Source: JAXLQL01 sp046331625 (GTDB lineage Bacteria > Acidobacteriota > Terriglobia > Bryobacterales > Bryobacteraceae). Taken from it: a DNA stretch of 64,000 nt. A program made the translations under genes and the position numbers. The stretch is taken from the NCBI GenBank assembly GCA_046331625.1, contig JAXLQL010000013.1:1-64000 (forward strand), in the 5' to 3' direction. The notes under the pieces are model-generated. The model did not search any database. It had not been told where the DNA came from and saw nothing but the letters and a program-made list of their open reading frames with translations. Shown here in pieces: positions 44,690-53,730 of this stretch (its first letter is position 1; every line of letters begins with the position of its first letter).

Positions 44690-46396
44690 TCACTTCCTCA
44701 TGCGTGGACTCTCCGGAATCGCCGCTCCGTCGCCACGCGCATCCGAAGCCGCGAAATTCACATGTGTGGCCGAGTCATGCATCACGGCTTGGCCCGTGCC
44801 CGTGTACATGATGTTGTAGGCGCCCATGTCGTCGATCTTGTGGCCGCGCTGCGCCAGCGCCGCGCGCACCTCTGCCGGAACACGCGACTCCATCCCCACC
44901 TCACAACCCTCGAGCTTCCGCCCGCCTGAGGCGCGCGCTTCCACGAATCGCGGAGCCTCGAGCGCACCCTGCAGGTTCATCCCGTGATCCACCAGGTTCG
45001 AGATGAACTGCGCATGCGACAGCGGCTGCACCGGACCGCCCATGATCCCGAACCCGATCCGCTTGCCGTCCTTTTCCGCAAAGCCCGGAATGATGGTGTG
45101 GAACGGCCGCTTGTGCGGCGCGATCGCGTTGGCGTGCGCCGGGTCGAGCTTGAATCCGCCCCCGCGATTGTGCAGGTGGAATCCGAATCCCGGGACCGCG
45201 ACGGCCGAGCCCCAGAGGCCGGAGACGCTCTGAATCCACGAAGCGATGTTGCCATCCGAATCCACCGCCGCCAGGTAGGTAGTGTTGCCCGTGAGGTTCA
45301 TGTCGCCGGGCACCGTCTTGCACTGCGCACGCTCAGGATCGATGCCCGCGGCCCGCTGTTTCGCGTATTCCTTCGACAGCATCTGCGTCACCGGAACCTT
45401 GACGAACCTCGGATCCGAAACATATTTGCGCAGGTCCGTGTAGGCGATGCGCATTGACTCGATCTTCCAGTGCAGCGCTTCGGCGCTCATGGCTGGATAG
45501 TCGCCGAGCTTGCCTTGCTCCATCAGGTTGAGCATTTCGAGCGCGCCAATTCCCTGCCCGTTCGGCGGCAACTCATACACGCGCCAGCCACGATATGTCG
45601 TCGAAATCGGCTCCACCCACTCGGGCTGCCAATCGGCGAGGTCCGAAGCTTCCATTGAGCCGCCCAACTCGCGTTCCGCCGCGATGATCGCTTTTGCGAT
45701 GTCGCCGCGATAGAAGGCCGAGGCGCCCTGAGCCGCGATCAACTGATACGCCTTGGCCAGCGCAGGATTCTTGAAAACCTGACCCTGCACAGGAACTTCG
45801 CCGTTGGGCAGGAAGATCTCGGGCGCGCCTTCTTTCAAGCGAAGGCGCTTGAGGTTGGTCTCTCCACCCCATGAGGCGGCAATGCGCTCGGTCACCGGGA
45901 AGCCTTCGGTCGCATACTGAATCGCCGGCTCGAACAGCGTCTTCCACGGGAGCTTTCCGAAGCGCTTGTGGATCGCCGCCCAACCCGCCACACATCCCGG
46001 CACGGTGGCGCTATCGATCCCCGACCCCGGCATTGACTTCACGCCCTTCTTCGCGAAGTACTCGAGCGTCATGCCTTTCGGAGTCCAGCCGCTGGCGTTC
46101 AGCCCATAGAGCCTGCCGCTTTTCGCGTCCCAATATAAGGAGAAGAGGTCACCGCCGATCCCATCCATCATCGGCTCCACCAATCCGAGCACAGCATTGG
46201 CCGCGATTGCCGCGTCCGCAGCCGAACCTCCCCGCGCCAGCATCTCCGCTCCCGCCTGCGACGCCAGAATCTGAGACGTCGCGGCGATCCCGTAACGGGT
46301 GATCGTCATCGAGCGCCCGTAATCACGGGCCGGGATGGTTTGCGCACCACCAGTGGCGGCCAGACACACCATGAGCGACCAGGTGAGGAAACGCAT
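44690..46396 (-). CDS. Gamma-glutamyltransferase family protein, YwrD-like clade
   Basis: A 568-residue exported Ntn-hydrolase. A signal peptide (MRFLTWSLMVCLAATGGAQT) is followed by the large subunit region with GGSAADAAIAANAVLGLVEP and GIGGDLFSLYW. The autoprocessing site and nucleophile is Thr372 (GNTTYLAAVD). The small subunit follows, with GFGIMGGPVQPLSHAQFISNLVD, matching the GxMGGxxQPxxH pattern of the YwrD-type clade rather than the classical Ggt pattern. Its role is glutathione or gamma-glutamyl peptide hydrolysis in the periplasm. TAGAAT lies 8 nt before the ATG, and no Shine-Dalgarno is visible. Confidence 0.88.
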   Translation of the reverse strand: MRFLTWSLMVCLAATGGAQTIPARDYGRSMTITRYGIAATSQILASQAGAEMLARGGSAADAAIAANAVLGLVEPMMDGIGGDLFSLYWDAKSGRLYGLNASGWTPKGMTLEYFAKKGVKSMPGSGIDSATVPGCVAGWAAIHKRFGKLPWKTLFEPAIQYATEGFPVTERIAASWGGETNLKRLRLKEGAPEIFLPNGEVPVQGQVFKNPALAKAYQLIAAQGASAFYRGDIAKAIIAAERELGGSMEASDLADWQPEWVEPISTTYRGWRVYELPPNGQGIGALEMLNLMEQGKLGDYPAMSAEALHWKIESMRIAYTDLRKYVSDPRFVKVPVTQMLSKEYAKQRAAGIDPERAQCKTVPGDMNLTGNTTYLAAVDSDGNIASWIQSVSGLWGSAVAVPGFGFHLHNRGGGFKLDPAHANAIAPHKRPFHTIIPGFAEKDGKRIGFGIMGGPVQPLSHAQFISNLVDHGMNLQGALEAPRFVEARASGGRKLEGCEVGMESRVPAEVRAALAQRGHKIDDMGAYNIMYTGTGQAVMHDSATHVNFAASDARGDGAAIPESPRMRK

Positions 46397-46573
46397 ATTG
46401 GTTCATTCTATCCGATCCAACTCACTGTCTCCGCTGAACTTGAAGCGGCAGGTGGGCGGGTACTTGGACCCCATGACCTCCCGGGGTTCGCCTTTCATGG
46501 CCGTTTTGGCTCCGTTGGCTGGAATCTGGTTCAATCGGTCCAGATTCTGGATCAAGATACGATAGAAGGTTTA

Positions 46574-46600
46574 GTACGCCCGATGTGTATCGGGTATACT
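46574..46600 (+). promoter_or_regulatory. Promoter with operator-like dyad for the dehydratase-activase run
   Basis: CCCGAT (46579-46584), GTGT, ATCGGG (46589-46594) is a perfect 6-bp inverted repeat. It abuts a -10 box TATACT (46595-46600), and GTA/TAC at the outer ends (46574-46576, 46597-46599) extend the symmetry. The -35 is not evident, consistent with an activator-dependent or repressed promoter. It lies about 58 bp upstream of the ATG at 46658. Confidence 0.45.
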
Positions 46601-46657
46601 GTACTTGTTTGGTCAGATTGGAAGTTGTAGAAATCCTTGACCAAGGAGAACTACGGA

Positions 46658-48463
46658 ATGAGCACTCAGCCAGTAGAACCGAAGCCGGCCCCGCTGGGCC
46701 TTGTCCAGATCGGAACCAACGCTGACGACGCCATCGAGCAGATCATCCAACAGCGTCTGGCGGAAGAACGGGCGCGTCTGGAGCGCGAAGCGGGGTTGGA
46801 ACAGAAGGACGTCCACCACTTCAAGCGCCCGATGGAGCGCTTCTTCACCAAGCAGGAGCGCGGCCGTACCACGCTGCTTTTTGGCGGACTGACCTGGAAG
46901 CACGAGAAGCTGGTGCACGGGCACCTCGAGAACCTGGGCTACCTGGCCGAGATCGTGCCCGCCGCGAACGTAGATGCGTTCCAGACTGGCAAGGAGTTCG
47001 GCAACAACGGCCAGTGCAACCCCACCTACTTCACCGTCGGCAATCTCGTGCAATACCTGCAGAAGCTCGAAGATCAGGGCCTCACCAAGCAGGAGATCAT
47101 TGACCGCTACGTGTTCTTCACGGCGGGCGCCTGCGGTCCGTGCCGGTTCGGAATGTACGAGGCGGAGTACCGCCTTGCCCTCCGCAACGCGGGCTTCGAT
47201 GGCTTCCGTGTGCTGCTGTTCCAGCAATCGGGCGGGCTCTCGCAATCGGACTGCGAAGCCGGGCTCGAGATGAACCTCGACTTCTTCCTCGGCATCCTGA
47301 ACGCGCTCAACACCGGTGACGTGCTCAACGAAGTGGCGTACCTGATCCGGCCGTTCGAAACGCAGCCCGGCCAGACGGACGAAATGCTCGACCGCGTGAT
47401 GGACTACATGCACGAGGTCTTCAAGAGCAAGAAGCCCTACAAGCTGGAAGAGAAGATGGCGGGCTTCCTCGGCGGATTCAAAGACACTGCAGAGTACCTG
47501 GGTAAGTTCGTGAACCAGATCAAGGGTGACGACATCACCGCGTCGCTCGAACGCTGCAAGGCGATGTTCGACGAGGTTGAAGTAGACCGTTTGCGCGTAA
47601 AGCCCATCGTCAAGATTACGGGCGAGTTCTGGGCGCAGACCACCGAGGGCGACGGCAACTTCAACATGTTCAAGTTCCTCGAGCGCGAAGGCGCACAGGT
47701 AATGGTGGAGCCCGTCGGCACCTGGATCACCTACATGATCCACCAGGTGGTGCAGAAGTACAAAGACATGAAGGGCCTGGAAGAAGGCGCCGTACTGCCG
47801 CCGATCTGGCAGTTCGGGAAACGCGCCAAGATCGAGTGGAACTACCGGAACAAGGTCGCCAAGCTCAAGCTCGCCGAGGCGATCTTCAAGCGCGAGTACC
47901 ACCGCTTGGTGGACGCACTGGGCGGCATCGGCCACCACCTCGCTGACCAGTACGAAATGCAACGGCTCGGCCATCCGTTCTACAACTCGCGCGCGGGCGG
48001 CGGCGAGGGTCACCTCGAAGTGGCCAAGAACATCTACTACTCGAACAAGGATCTCGCCCACATGGTGCTGAGCTTGAAGCCGTTCGGGTGCATGCCTTCC
48101 ACGCAGTCAGACGGCGCACAGGCGGCAGTGGTGTCGCAGTACAAAGAGATCATCTACCTGCCGATCGAAACTTCTGGCGAAGGCGAAGTAAACGCCCACA
48201 GCCGAGTGCAAATGGCCCTCGGCGAAGCCAAGAACAAGGCCAAACGCGAGTTCGCGGAAACGCTGGAATCGATCGGCATGACGCTCGAAGAGCTCCGCCA
48301 GTACGTTGACGAGCATCCCGAAATGAAGCGGCCCATGTACAAGGTGCCGCACTTCAAAGGATCGGTCAGCGTGGCCGCCAACTTCGCCCGCCACATCGCC
48401 CAACGGGCGAAGGCCGAAAACTGGACCCCGAAGGTGGCCTTGGCCGCCGCCGCAGTCAATTGA
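46658..48463 (+). CDS. 2-hydroxyacyl-CoA-dehydratase-like protein (COG3581 type)
   Basis: A 601-residue protein related to the substrate-binding components of ATP-dependent dehydratases. Recognisable stretches are TTLLFGGLTWKHEKLVHGHL, GNNGQCNPTYFTVGNLVQYL, the double-cysteine motif FTAGACGPCRFGMYEAEY and LLFQQSGGLSQSD. Cysteines in GQCNP and GACGPCRFG are candidate Fe-S ligands. No CoA-transferase or specific substrate gene lies next to it. The ATG at 46658 follows AAGGAG by 9 nt. The next gene, a giant activase, overlaps or abuts it, so the two are expected to form one ATP-driven reductase system, probably oxygen-sensitive. Confidence 0.8.
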   Translation: MSTQPVEPKPAPLGLVQIGTNADDAIEQIIQQRLAEERARLEREAGLEQKDVHHFKRPMERFFTKQERGRTTLLFGGLTWKHEKLVHGHLENLGYLAEIVPAANVDAFQTGKEFGNNGQCNPTYFTVGNLVQYLQKLEDQGLTKQEIIDRYVFFTAGACGPCRFGMYEAEYRLALRNAGFDGFRVLLFQQSGGLSQSDCEAGLEMNLDFFLGILNALNTGDVLNEVAYLIRPFETQPGQTDEMLDRVMDYMHEVFKSKKPYKLEEKMAGFLGGFKDTAEYLGKFVNQIKGDDITASLERCKAMFDEVEVDRLRVKPIVKITGEFWAQTTEGDGNFNMFKFLEREGAQVMVEPVGTWITYMIHQVVQKYKDMKGLEEGAVLPPIWQFGKRAKIEWNYRNKVAKLKLAEAIFKREYHRLVDALGGIGHHLADQYEMQRLGHPFYNSRAGGGEGHLEVAKNIYYSNKDLAHMVLSLKPFGCMPSTQSDGAQAAVVSQYKEIIYLPIETSGEGEVNAHSRVQMALGEAKNKAKREFAETLESIGMTLEELRQYVDEHPEMKRPMYKVPHFKGSVSVAANFARHIAQRAKAENWTPKVALAAAAVN

Positions 48464-48495
48464 TTAGCGCTAAACTCGAGGAGATGAACGGCCCC

Positions 48496-51400
48496 ATGGA
48501 CCGTCAATACATGATCGGTCTCGACATCGGTTCGACGACCGTGAAAGCCGTGGTTGTCGATGCCGCTACCGACGAGATCCTGTGGCGCGACTATCAACGC
48601 CACGACACCAAGCAGCCCGAGAAGACGCTCGAGTTCCTGCGCCGGTTCGAAACCGAGGTCCCCGATTTCAAGGTTGAGAATTGCCGTGTATTCGTGACGG
48701 GCTCAGGCGGTTCCGGCATCGGAAAGCACCTGGGGGCGAAGTTCGTTCAGGAAGTCAACGCGGTCTCGCTGGCGGTGGAGAAGCTGTATCCGAATTGCGG
48801 TTCGGTGATCGAACTCGGCGGGCAAGACGCCAAGATCATCATCTTCAAAGAGGATCCCGAGACTGGCCGCAAGAAGAAGCTGCCGTCGATGAACGACAAG
48901 TGCGCGGGCGGCACCGGAGCGGTGATCGACAAGATCAACGCCAAGCTGCGCATTCCCACGGAAGATCTCTGCAACATGGGATACAAGGGGCTCAAGCTCC
49001 ATCCCGTGGCCGGCAAGTGCGGCGTGTTCGCCGAGACGGATATCAACGGACTGCAGAAGTCCGGTGTGCCTTCCGACGAATTGATGGCATCGCTGTTCGA
49101 AGCCATCGTGATGCAAAATCTCTCGGTGCTGACGCGCGGCAATACGCTGCGGCCCGAAGTGCTGCTGCTCGGCGGTCCCAACTGCTACATCAAGGGCATG
49201 CAGGACTGCTGGAAGTCCAACATCCCCAAGATCTGGGCAGAGCGCAACTATCCCCTGCCCGAGGGCGTGGATCCCGAGTCGCTGATCAAGATCCCCGAAA
49301 ACGCGCAGTACTTCGCGGCGCTCGGTGCGGTGGAGTTCGGCAAAGACGAAGACGCCGACGTGGGCCGCTACAAGGGCTACGCGAAGCTCGAGTGGTACAT
49401 CACCGTGGGCCGCGACGAAGAGAAGAAGAAGAAGGGCGGCAACGGCGGCCTGGCCAAGAACTCCGATGAGCTCGAGGCGTTCAAGACCAAGTATCGCCAC
49501 AAGAAGTTCACCCCCACCGCGTTCCAACCGGGCGAGGTAGTGGAAGGCTTCATTGGAATCGACGGCGGATCGACGTCCACCAAGGCCGTGCTGCTTTCAA
49601 AAGGCAAAGAGCGCAAGATCCTCGCGAAGGCGTATCAGCTTTCGAAGGGCAACCCGATCGAAGACTCGATGGAGATCTTCGCCAAGCTGAAGCAGCAGAT
49701 CTCCGATCAGGGCGCGGACCTGCGGGTACTCGGCGTGGGAACCACCGGTTACGCAAAAGACATTCTGCGAGATGTGATGGGCGCCGATGCGGCCGTTGTC
49801 GAGACCGTGGCCCACACTCAGGCCGGACTTCACTTCTACAAAGATGTGGACGTGATTTGCGATGTGGGCGGCCAGGACATCAAGATCATCATCCTCAAGC
49901 ACGGCCGCGTGAAAGACTTCAAGCTCAACACGCAGTGCTCGGCGGGTAACGGGTACTTCCTGCAATCGACCGCGCAAGGCTTCGGCTATCCCGTGGAGCA
50001 GTTCGCCGACGTCGCCTTCAACGCCACCGGCTATCCGTCGTTCGGATACGGCTGCGCGGTGTTCATGCAGTCCGACATCGTCGATTTCCAGCGCCAAGGC
50101 TGGAAGGCCGAAGAGATCATGGCCGGACTGTGCAACGTGCTGCCGAAGAACATCTGGCTCTACGTTTCGCAAATCCCGAACCTTTCCGCGATCGGCCGGC
50201 GCTTCCTGCTGCAAGGCGGAACGCAGTACAATTTGGCCGCGGTGAAGAGCCAAGTGGACTTCATCGAGTCGCGCTTCAAGGGTAAGGATGTCGCGGCGGA
50301 CGTGATCGTGCATGAGCACTGCGGAGAAGCCGGCGCCATCGGCGCGGCGCTCGAAGCAGGCCGCCTCTGGGACAACGGCCGCGTGTCGACCTTCATCGGG
50401 CTCGACGCCGTGCAGGAAATCGAGTTCAAGACCACGCGTTCGGAATCGACGCGCTGCTACTTCTGCAAGAACAAGTGCCTGCGCACGTTCATCGACGTGA
50501 AGACCTCCACGTTGAATGAGAACGCCTATCGCCCCGCCAAGACCAAGGTCCCGCTCGAAGACGGTACGCAGCGACTGATCATCGCCACCTGCGAAAAAGG
50601 CACGGTGGAAGATATCAACGAGATGCGCCAGATCAAGGGCTCGCTCGACAAGGTGAAGAAAGAGAATCCGAACCTGGTCGAAGTGGCCGCGCGCGCGGTG
50701 TTCCGCGTGCCGGACGTGGCAAACGTTTCCGATCCGCTGCCGAAACCGAACTTCCTCGGGCGCCTCTCGGCCGCGCAGCAGAAGCGTACTGAGCTCATGA
50801 AGCGCCGGGAGCACTTGCGCATCGGCATGCCGCGGGTGCTCAACATGTACTCGCAGGCGCCGGTGTTCACGGGCTACTTCGCCGCGCTGGGCATTCAGCC
50901 GCAGAACATCATCTGGTCTGACTATACGAACGAAGAGCTCTACAAGTCGGGCGCCAAGCGCGGATCGATCGATCCTTGCTTCCCGTCGAAGCTTGGGATC
51001 CCGCACATCCACAACCTGCTCTACGTGCATCACGCGAAGAAACCGCTCGACCTGATCTTCTTCCCGATGATCGATTGCCTGACGAGCGACTTGTCGGGCG
51101 TGCAAGGGACGCGTTCATGCCCCACGGTGGCGACGACCCCGGCGGCTGTGAAGGCAGCGTTCACCAAAGAAGGCGACCTGTTCGCCGAGAAGAACGTGAC
51201 CTTCCTCGATACATTCGTGAATGTCGGCAAGCCGGAGATTTTCGAACGGCAGATGTGGGAAGAGTTCAGCGGCATTCTCGGGCTGTCTCCGGAAGAGAAC
51301 GCGCGCGCGGTCCGCGAGGGTTACAAGGCGCTCGATGTCTTCAATAACGTGACGCTGCGCGGTGCGGGTCGCGAAGTGCTCGAGCAACTCGAGCGCGAGG

Positions 51401-52080
51401 ACCGGCTCGGCATTGTGCTGCTGGGCCGGCCGTATCACAACGACCCCGGCTGCAATCACGAGATCCTCGAGGAGTTCCAGAAGCTCGGCTATCCGGTGTT
51501 CTCGCAGGACGCGCTGCCGATCGACGAGGACATCGTTTGGCGGCTGTTCGGCGCGGAGGTGAAATCGGGCGAGATTCCCGATCCCATGTCGATCGCCGAC
51601 GTTTGGAAGAACTCGTATTCCGAGAACACGTCGCGCAAGGTGTGGGCGGCGAAGTACATCGCGCGGCATCCGAATCTGGTGGCGCTCGAGCTTTCGAGCT
51701 TCAAGTGCGGCCATGACGCGCCGATCTACACGGTGGTCGAAGAGATCGTGGAGCATTCGGGCACGCCGTACTTCTGCTTCAAGGACATTGACGAGAACAA
51801 GCCGACCGGGTCGATCAAGATCCGGACCGAGACCATCGGCTACTTCCTGAAGCGCTATCGCGAGGATATCGTGATGGCGAAGAAGAAGAAGTCGGCGATC
51901 GACGAGCAGATGCAGGAGTTCGAGCGCAAGCTGCGGAACCAGTTGCTCAAGGAGCGGCTGGCCAAGATCGCGCAACACGACGAGCATCCCGATGGAGCGC
52001 TGCCGACGATCCATGTGTCGCTGGGGCAGTTGGCGGCGTCGCGGCCGCAGGTCCCGCCGGCGCATGCCGGTGGGGATTAG
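48496..52080 (+). CDS. Fused activase: two BadF/HgdC-type ATPase domains plus DUF2229 and dehydratase-like C-terminus
   Basis: A 1194-residue protein. The first ASKHA ATPase domain (about 1-270) starts IGLDIGSTTVKAVVVD, with ELGGQDAKIIIF and the cluster-binding Cys in DKCAGGTGAVIDKI. The second (about 345-620) repeats these as IGIDGGSTSTKAVLL, DVGGQDIKIIIL and NTQCSAGNGYFLQ. The two halves of the normally homodimeric activase are thus in one chain. C-terminal to them is a DUF2229-like region, then a COG3581-like end with LGIVLLGRPYHNDPGCNHEI. GAGGAG sits directly before an ATG at 48484 and 12 nt before the one chosen. It overlaps or abuts the preceding dehydratase-like gene. It should reduce its partner with ATP. 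Confidence 0.82.
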   Translation: MDRQYMIGLDIGSTTVKAVVVDAATDEILWRDYQRHDTKQPEKTLEFLRRFETEVPDFKVENCRVFVTGSGGSGIGKHLGAKFVQEVNAVSLAVEKLYPNCGSVIELGGQDAKIIIFKEDPETGRKKKLPSMNDKCAGGTGAVIDKINAKLRIPTEDLCNMGYKGLKLHPVAGKCGVFAETDINGLQKSGVPSDELMASLFEAIVMQNLSVLTRGNTLRPEVLLLGGPNCYIKGMQDCWKSNIPKIWAERNYPLPEGVDPESLIKIPENAQYFAALGAVEFGKDEDADVGRYKGYAKLEWYITVGRDEEKKKKGGNGGLAKNSDELEAFKTKYRHKKFTPTAFQPGEVVEGFIGIDGGSTSTKAVLLSKGKERKILAKAYQLSKGNPIEDSMEIFAKLKQQISDQGADLRVLGVGTTGYAKDILRDVMGADAAVVETVAHTQAGLHFYKDVDVICDVGGQDIKIIILKHGRVKDFKLNTQCSAGNGYFLQSTAQGFGYPVEQFADVAFNATGYPSFGYGCAVFMQSDIVDFQRQGWKAEEIMAGLCNVLPKNIWLYVSQIPNLSAIGRRFLLQGGTQYNLAAVKSQVDFIESRFKGKDVAADVIVHEHCGEAGAIGAALEAGRLWDNGRVSTFIGLDAVQEIEFKTTRSESTRCYFCKNKCLRTFIDVKTSTLNENAYRPAKTKVPLEDGTQRLIIATCEKGTVEDINEMRQIKGSLDKVKKENPNLVEVAARAVFRVPDVANVSDPLPKPNFLGRLSAAQQKRTELMKRREHLRIGMPRVLNMYSQAPVFTGYFAALGIQPQNIIWSDYTNEELYKSGAKRGSIDPCFPSKLGIPHIHNLLYVHHAKKPLDLIFFPMIDCLTSDLSGVQGTRSCPTVATTPAAVKAAFTKEGDLFAEKNVTFLDTFVNVGKPEIFERQMWEEFSGILGLSPEENARAVREGYKALDVFNNVTLRGAGREVLEQLEREDRLGIVLLGRPYHNDPGCNHEILEEFQKLGYPVFSQDALPIDEDIVWRLFGAEVKSGEIPDPMSIADVWKNSYSENTSRKVWAAKYIARHPNLVALELSSFKCGHDAPIYTVVEEIVEHSGTPYFCFKDIDENKPTGSIKIRTETIGYFLKRYREDIVMAKKKKSAIDEQMQEFERKLRNQLLKERLAKIAQHDEHPDGALPTIHVSLGQLAASRPQVPPAHAGGD

Positions 52081-52089
52081 TGTCCGGGT

Positions 52090-53730
52090 GTGCTAGAGTC
52101 AAGTACTCGATTGGCACAGAGCACTCGAACTTCGGCGGAACCCGATTTGGAACCCGGGCGCCTCAAGGCTTTCTACTGGGCGGAAGGCGTGGATGCGGCG
52201 GGCGTGATCGGTGCGGTTCTCGCCGAGGAAGGGTACGATGCGCAACATGACCCGCGGATCCTTTACTGGTCCCCGCCTCCGGTGGCTGACATATTTGTTC
52301 TAGACGTCTCGAGCAACTCTGCCCGCGACCATTACGCGATCACCGAAGATCCGCGCACAATATTGACTCGAGCCCGGAATCGAGTTGCCAATTCTCCCCT
52401 TTCGTGGCGAGTGGAGGCTGGGGTTGTCGAATATCGCAATATGGCCGGGCTTCGCGATGGCCTGAAGGCGCGGATTCGAGCACTGCAGAGGCCCGAGGCG
52501 AGCGTCCAGGTGGATATCGATCGTCTCTCTGCCGTGGAACGGGAGAATCTCGTCTTCGATCTTTTGGGCGCCATGGGATTTCGGTTGGAGTTTGACGCTT
52601 CGGAAAGCGGGCTCGGATTCCTCGTCGAGTTGACTCGGAAGGATCCTGACGGCCTCGAGGCAGAGGAGCTTTGGTTGGTTCGATTCGGCTACGACGCAGA
52701 ACTTGCACGCAACCCGTACCTTCTCAACCGGCTCACCTTGGCAGGCCTCCGGAAGCGCACTCAGCCGTTGAACCTCACACTACTATTCGTCGACTTCGAC
52801 GGAGAATCGTCGCGCCGGCGTAACCCGCCCACTTCCCAGTTCCACAAAGTTCGTATCTGGAACCGGGATTATCTCGCTCAGTTGCTCGAACGCTACCCCG
52901 CGATCCAATTCAAGTATTTCATGGCCGGGGCTGCCACTGCGACCATCTGGCGAAAGACCCCGGAGGAGCTCTACGAAGAGAATCAACGATTGGCAGAGCG
53001 ACTGAAAGCGGCTCTCGCGGCGCTCGACGGGGAAAAGACCCGGCGGGTTCAGGTCGAGCGAGACGCCGTTTGGAAGGACGTCGCAGCCGCAGCGGCACAT
53101 AAGCTTGGCAACCCGGTTTTCGCCATTGAGGCGAATCTTTCTTCGCTGCAAAGAAGAATCCGTGAAGGCAGGAGTTCCGAAGCGCTCGAGGTCGTCGAAG
53201 ATTTGCGGGCGTCTGTCGCGAAGGCGAAGGTCATCCTCGACGAATTCAAGTCGTTCAATCGAGCGATCGAGCCCGCGCCCGTCGTCTTGAAGCCTGTGCT
53301 CAACAAGGCATGCCAGGTGGCGAGAACCATGGGAGTGGCATGCGAGATCGATTGCCCGCCCGGCCTTTCCGTGATTGCGGATCCCGACCGCCTCGCCGAA
53401 AGCTTCGACGAACTCGTCGCAAACTCCCTGCATTGGCTCGACAAGGGCGGCAAGAATCGAATCGGGGTGTCGGTCACGCCGCAAGATGCCTCAGGCACTG
53501 CACTCATTCATTTCACGGATAACGGGCCGGGAATCTCCCCTGCGCACAAGGATCGCATCTTCGACGCCTTCTTCACGACAAATCCTCACGGGACCGGCCT
53601 AGGCCTCGCGCTCGTTCGAAGAATGGTCGAAGGCCACGGCGGTACGATCAGGGAAGTAGGAGCGAAGGGAGACGGCGCCGACTTCGAGATCACGCTGCCT
53701 TTGGCTCCAAGGAGACGACTGAAGAAGTGA
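52090..53730 (+). CDS. Histidine kinase with an unusual two-part N-terminal region
   Basis: A 546-residue soluble protein. Residues about 24-132 form an alpha/beta unit (LKAFYWAEGVDAAGVIGAVL, ADIFVLDVSSNSARDHYAI) not confidently assigned; a TIR or deoxyribosyltransferase-like fold is possible. Residues about 145-275 recall a PD-(D/E)XK/Mrr-like fold (VFDLLGAMGFRLEF, VRIWNRDYLAQLLERYP) without an evident catalytic triad. A coiled coil (about 290-330) leads to the kinase core: H-box AAHKLGNP with His337, N-box Asn445 (ELVANSLHWL), G1 DNGPGI and G2 GTGLGL. GTG at 52090 is the assumed start. It overlaps the response regulator-cyclase by one base. Confidence 0.75.
   Translation: MLESSTRLAQSTRTSAEPDLEPGRLKAFYWAEGVDAAGVIGAVLAEEGYDAQHDPRILYWSPPPVADIFVLDVSSNSARDHYAITEDPRTILTRARNRVANSPLSWRVEAGVVEYRNMAGLRDGLKARIRALQRPEASVQVDIDRLSAVERENLVFDLLGAMGFRLEFDASESGLGFLVELTRKDPDGLEAEELWLVRFGYDAELARNPYLLNRLTLAGLRKRTQPLNLTLLFVDFDGESSRRRNPPTSQFHKVRIWNRDYLAQLLERYPAIQFKYFMAGAATATIWRKTPEELYEENQRLAERLKAALAALDGEKTRRVQVERDAVWKDVAAAAAHKLGNPVFAIEANLSSLQRRIREGRSSEALEVVEDLRASVAKAKVILDEFKSFNRAIEPAPVVLKPVLNKACQVARTMGVACEIDCPPGLSVIADPDRLAESFDELVANSLHWLDKGGKNRIGVSVTPQDASGTALIHFTDNGPGISPAHKDRIFDAFFTTNPHGTGLGLALVRRMVEGHGGTIREVGAKGDGADFEITLPLAPRRRLKK

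Noticed and set aside
46613..48061. Minus-strand ORF of 482 codons over the dehydratase-like gene
   Set aside because: Leu/Val/Glu-rich antisense frame opposite a gene with conserved cysteine motifs.
49597..51105. Minus-strand ORF of 502 codons over the activase gene
   Set aside because: Antisense to the fused activase; composition is an artefact of codon third-position GC.
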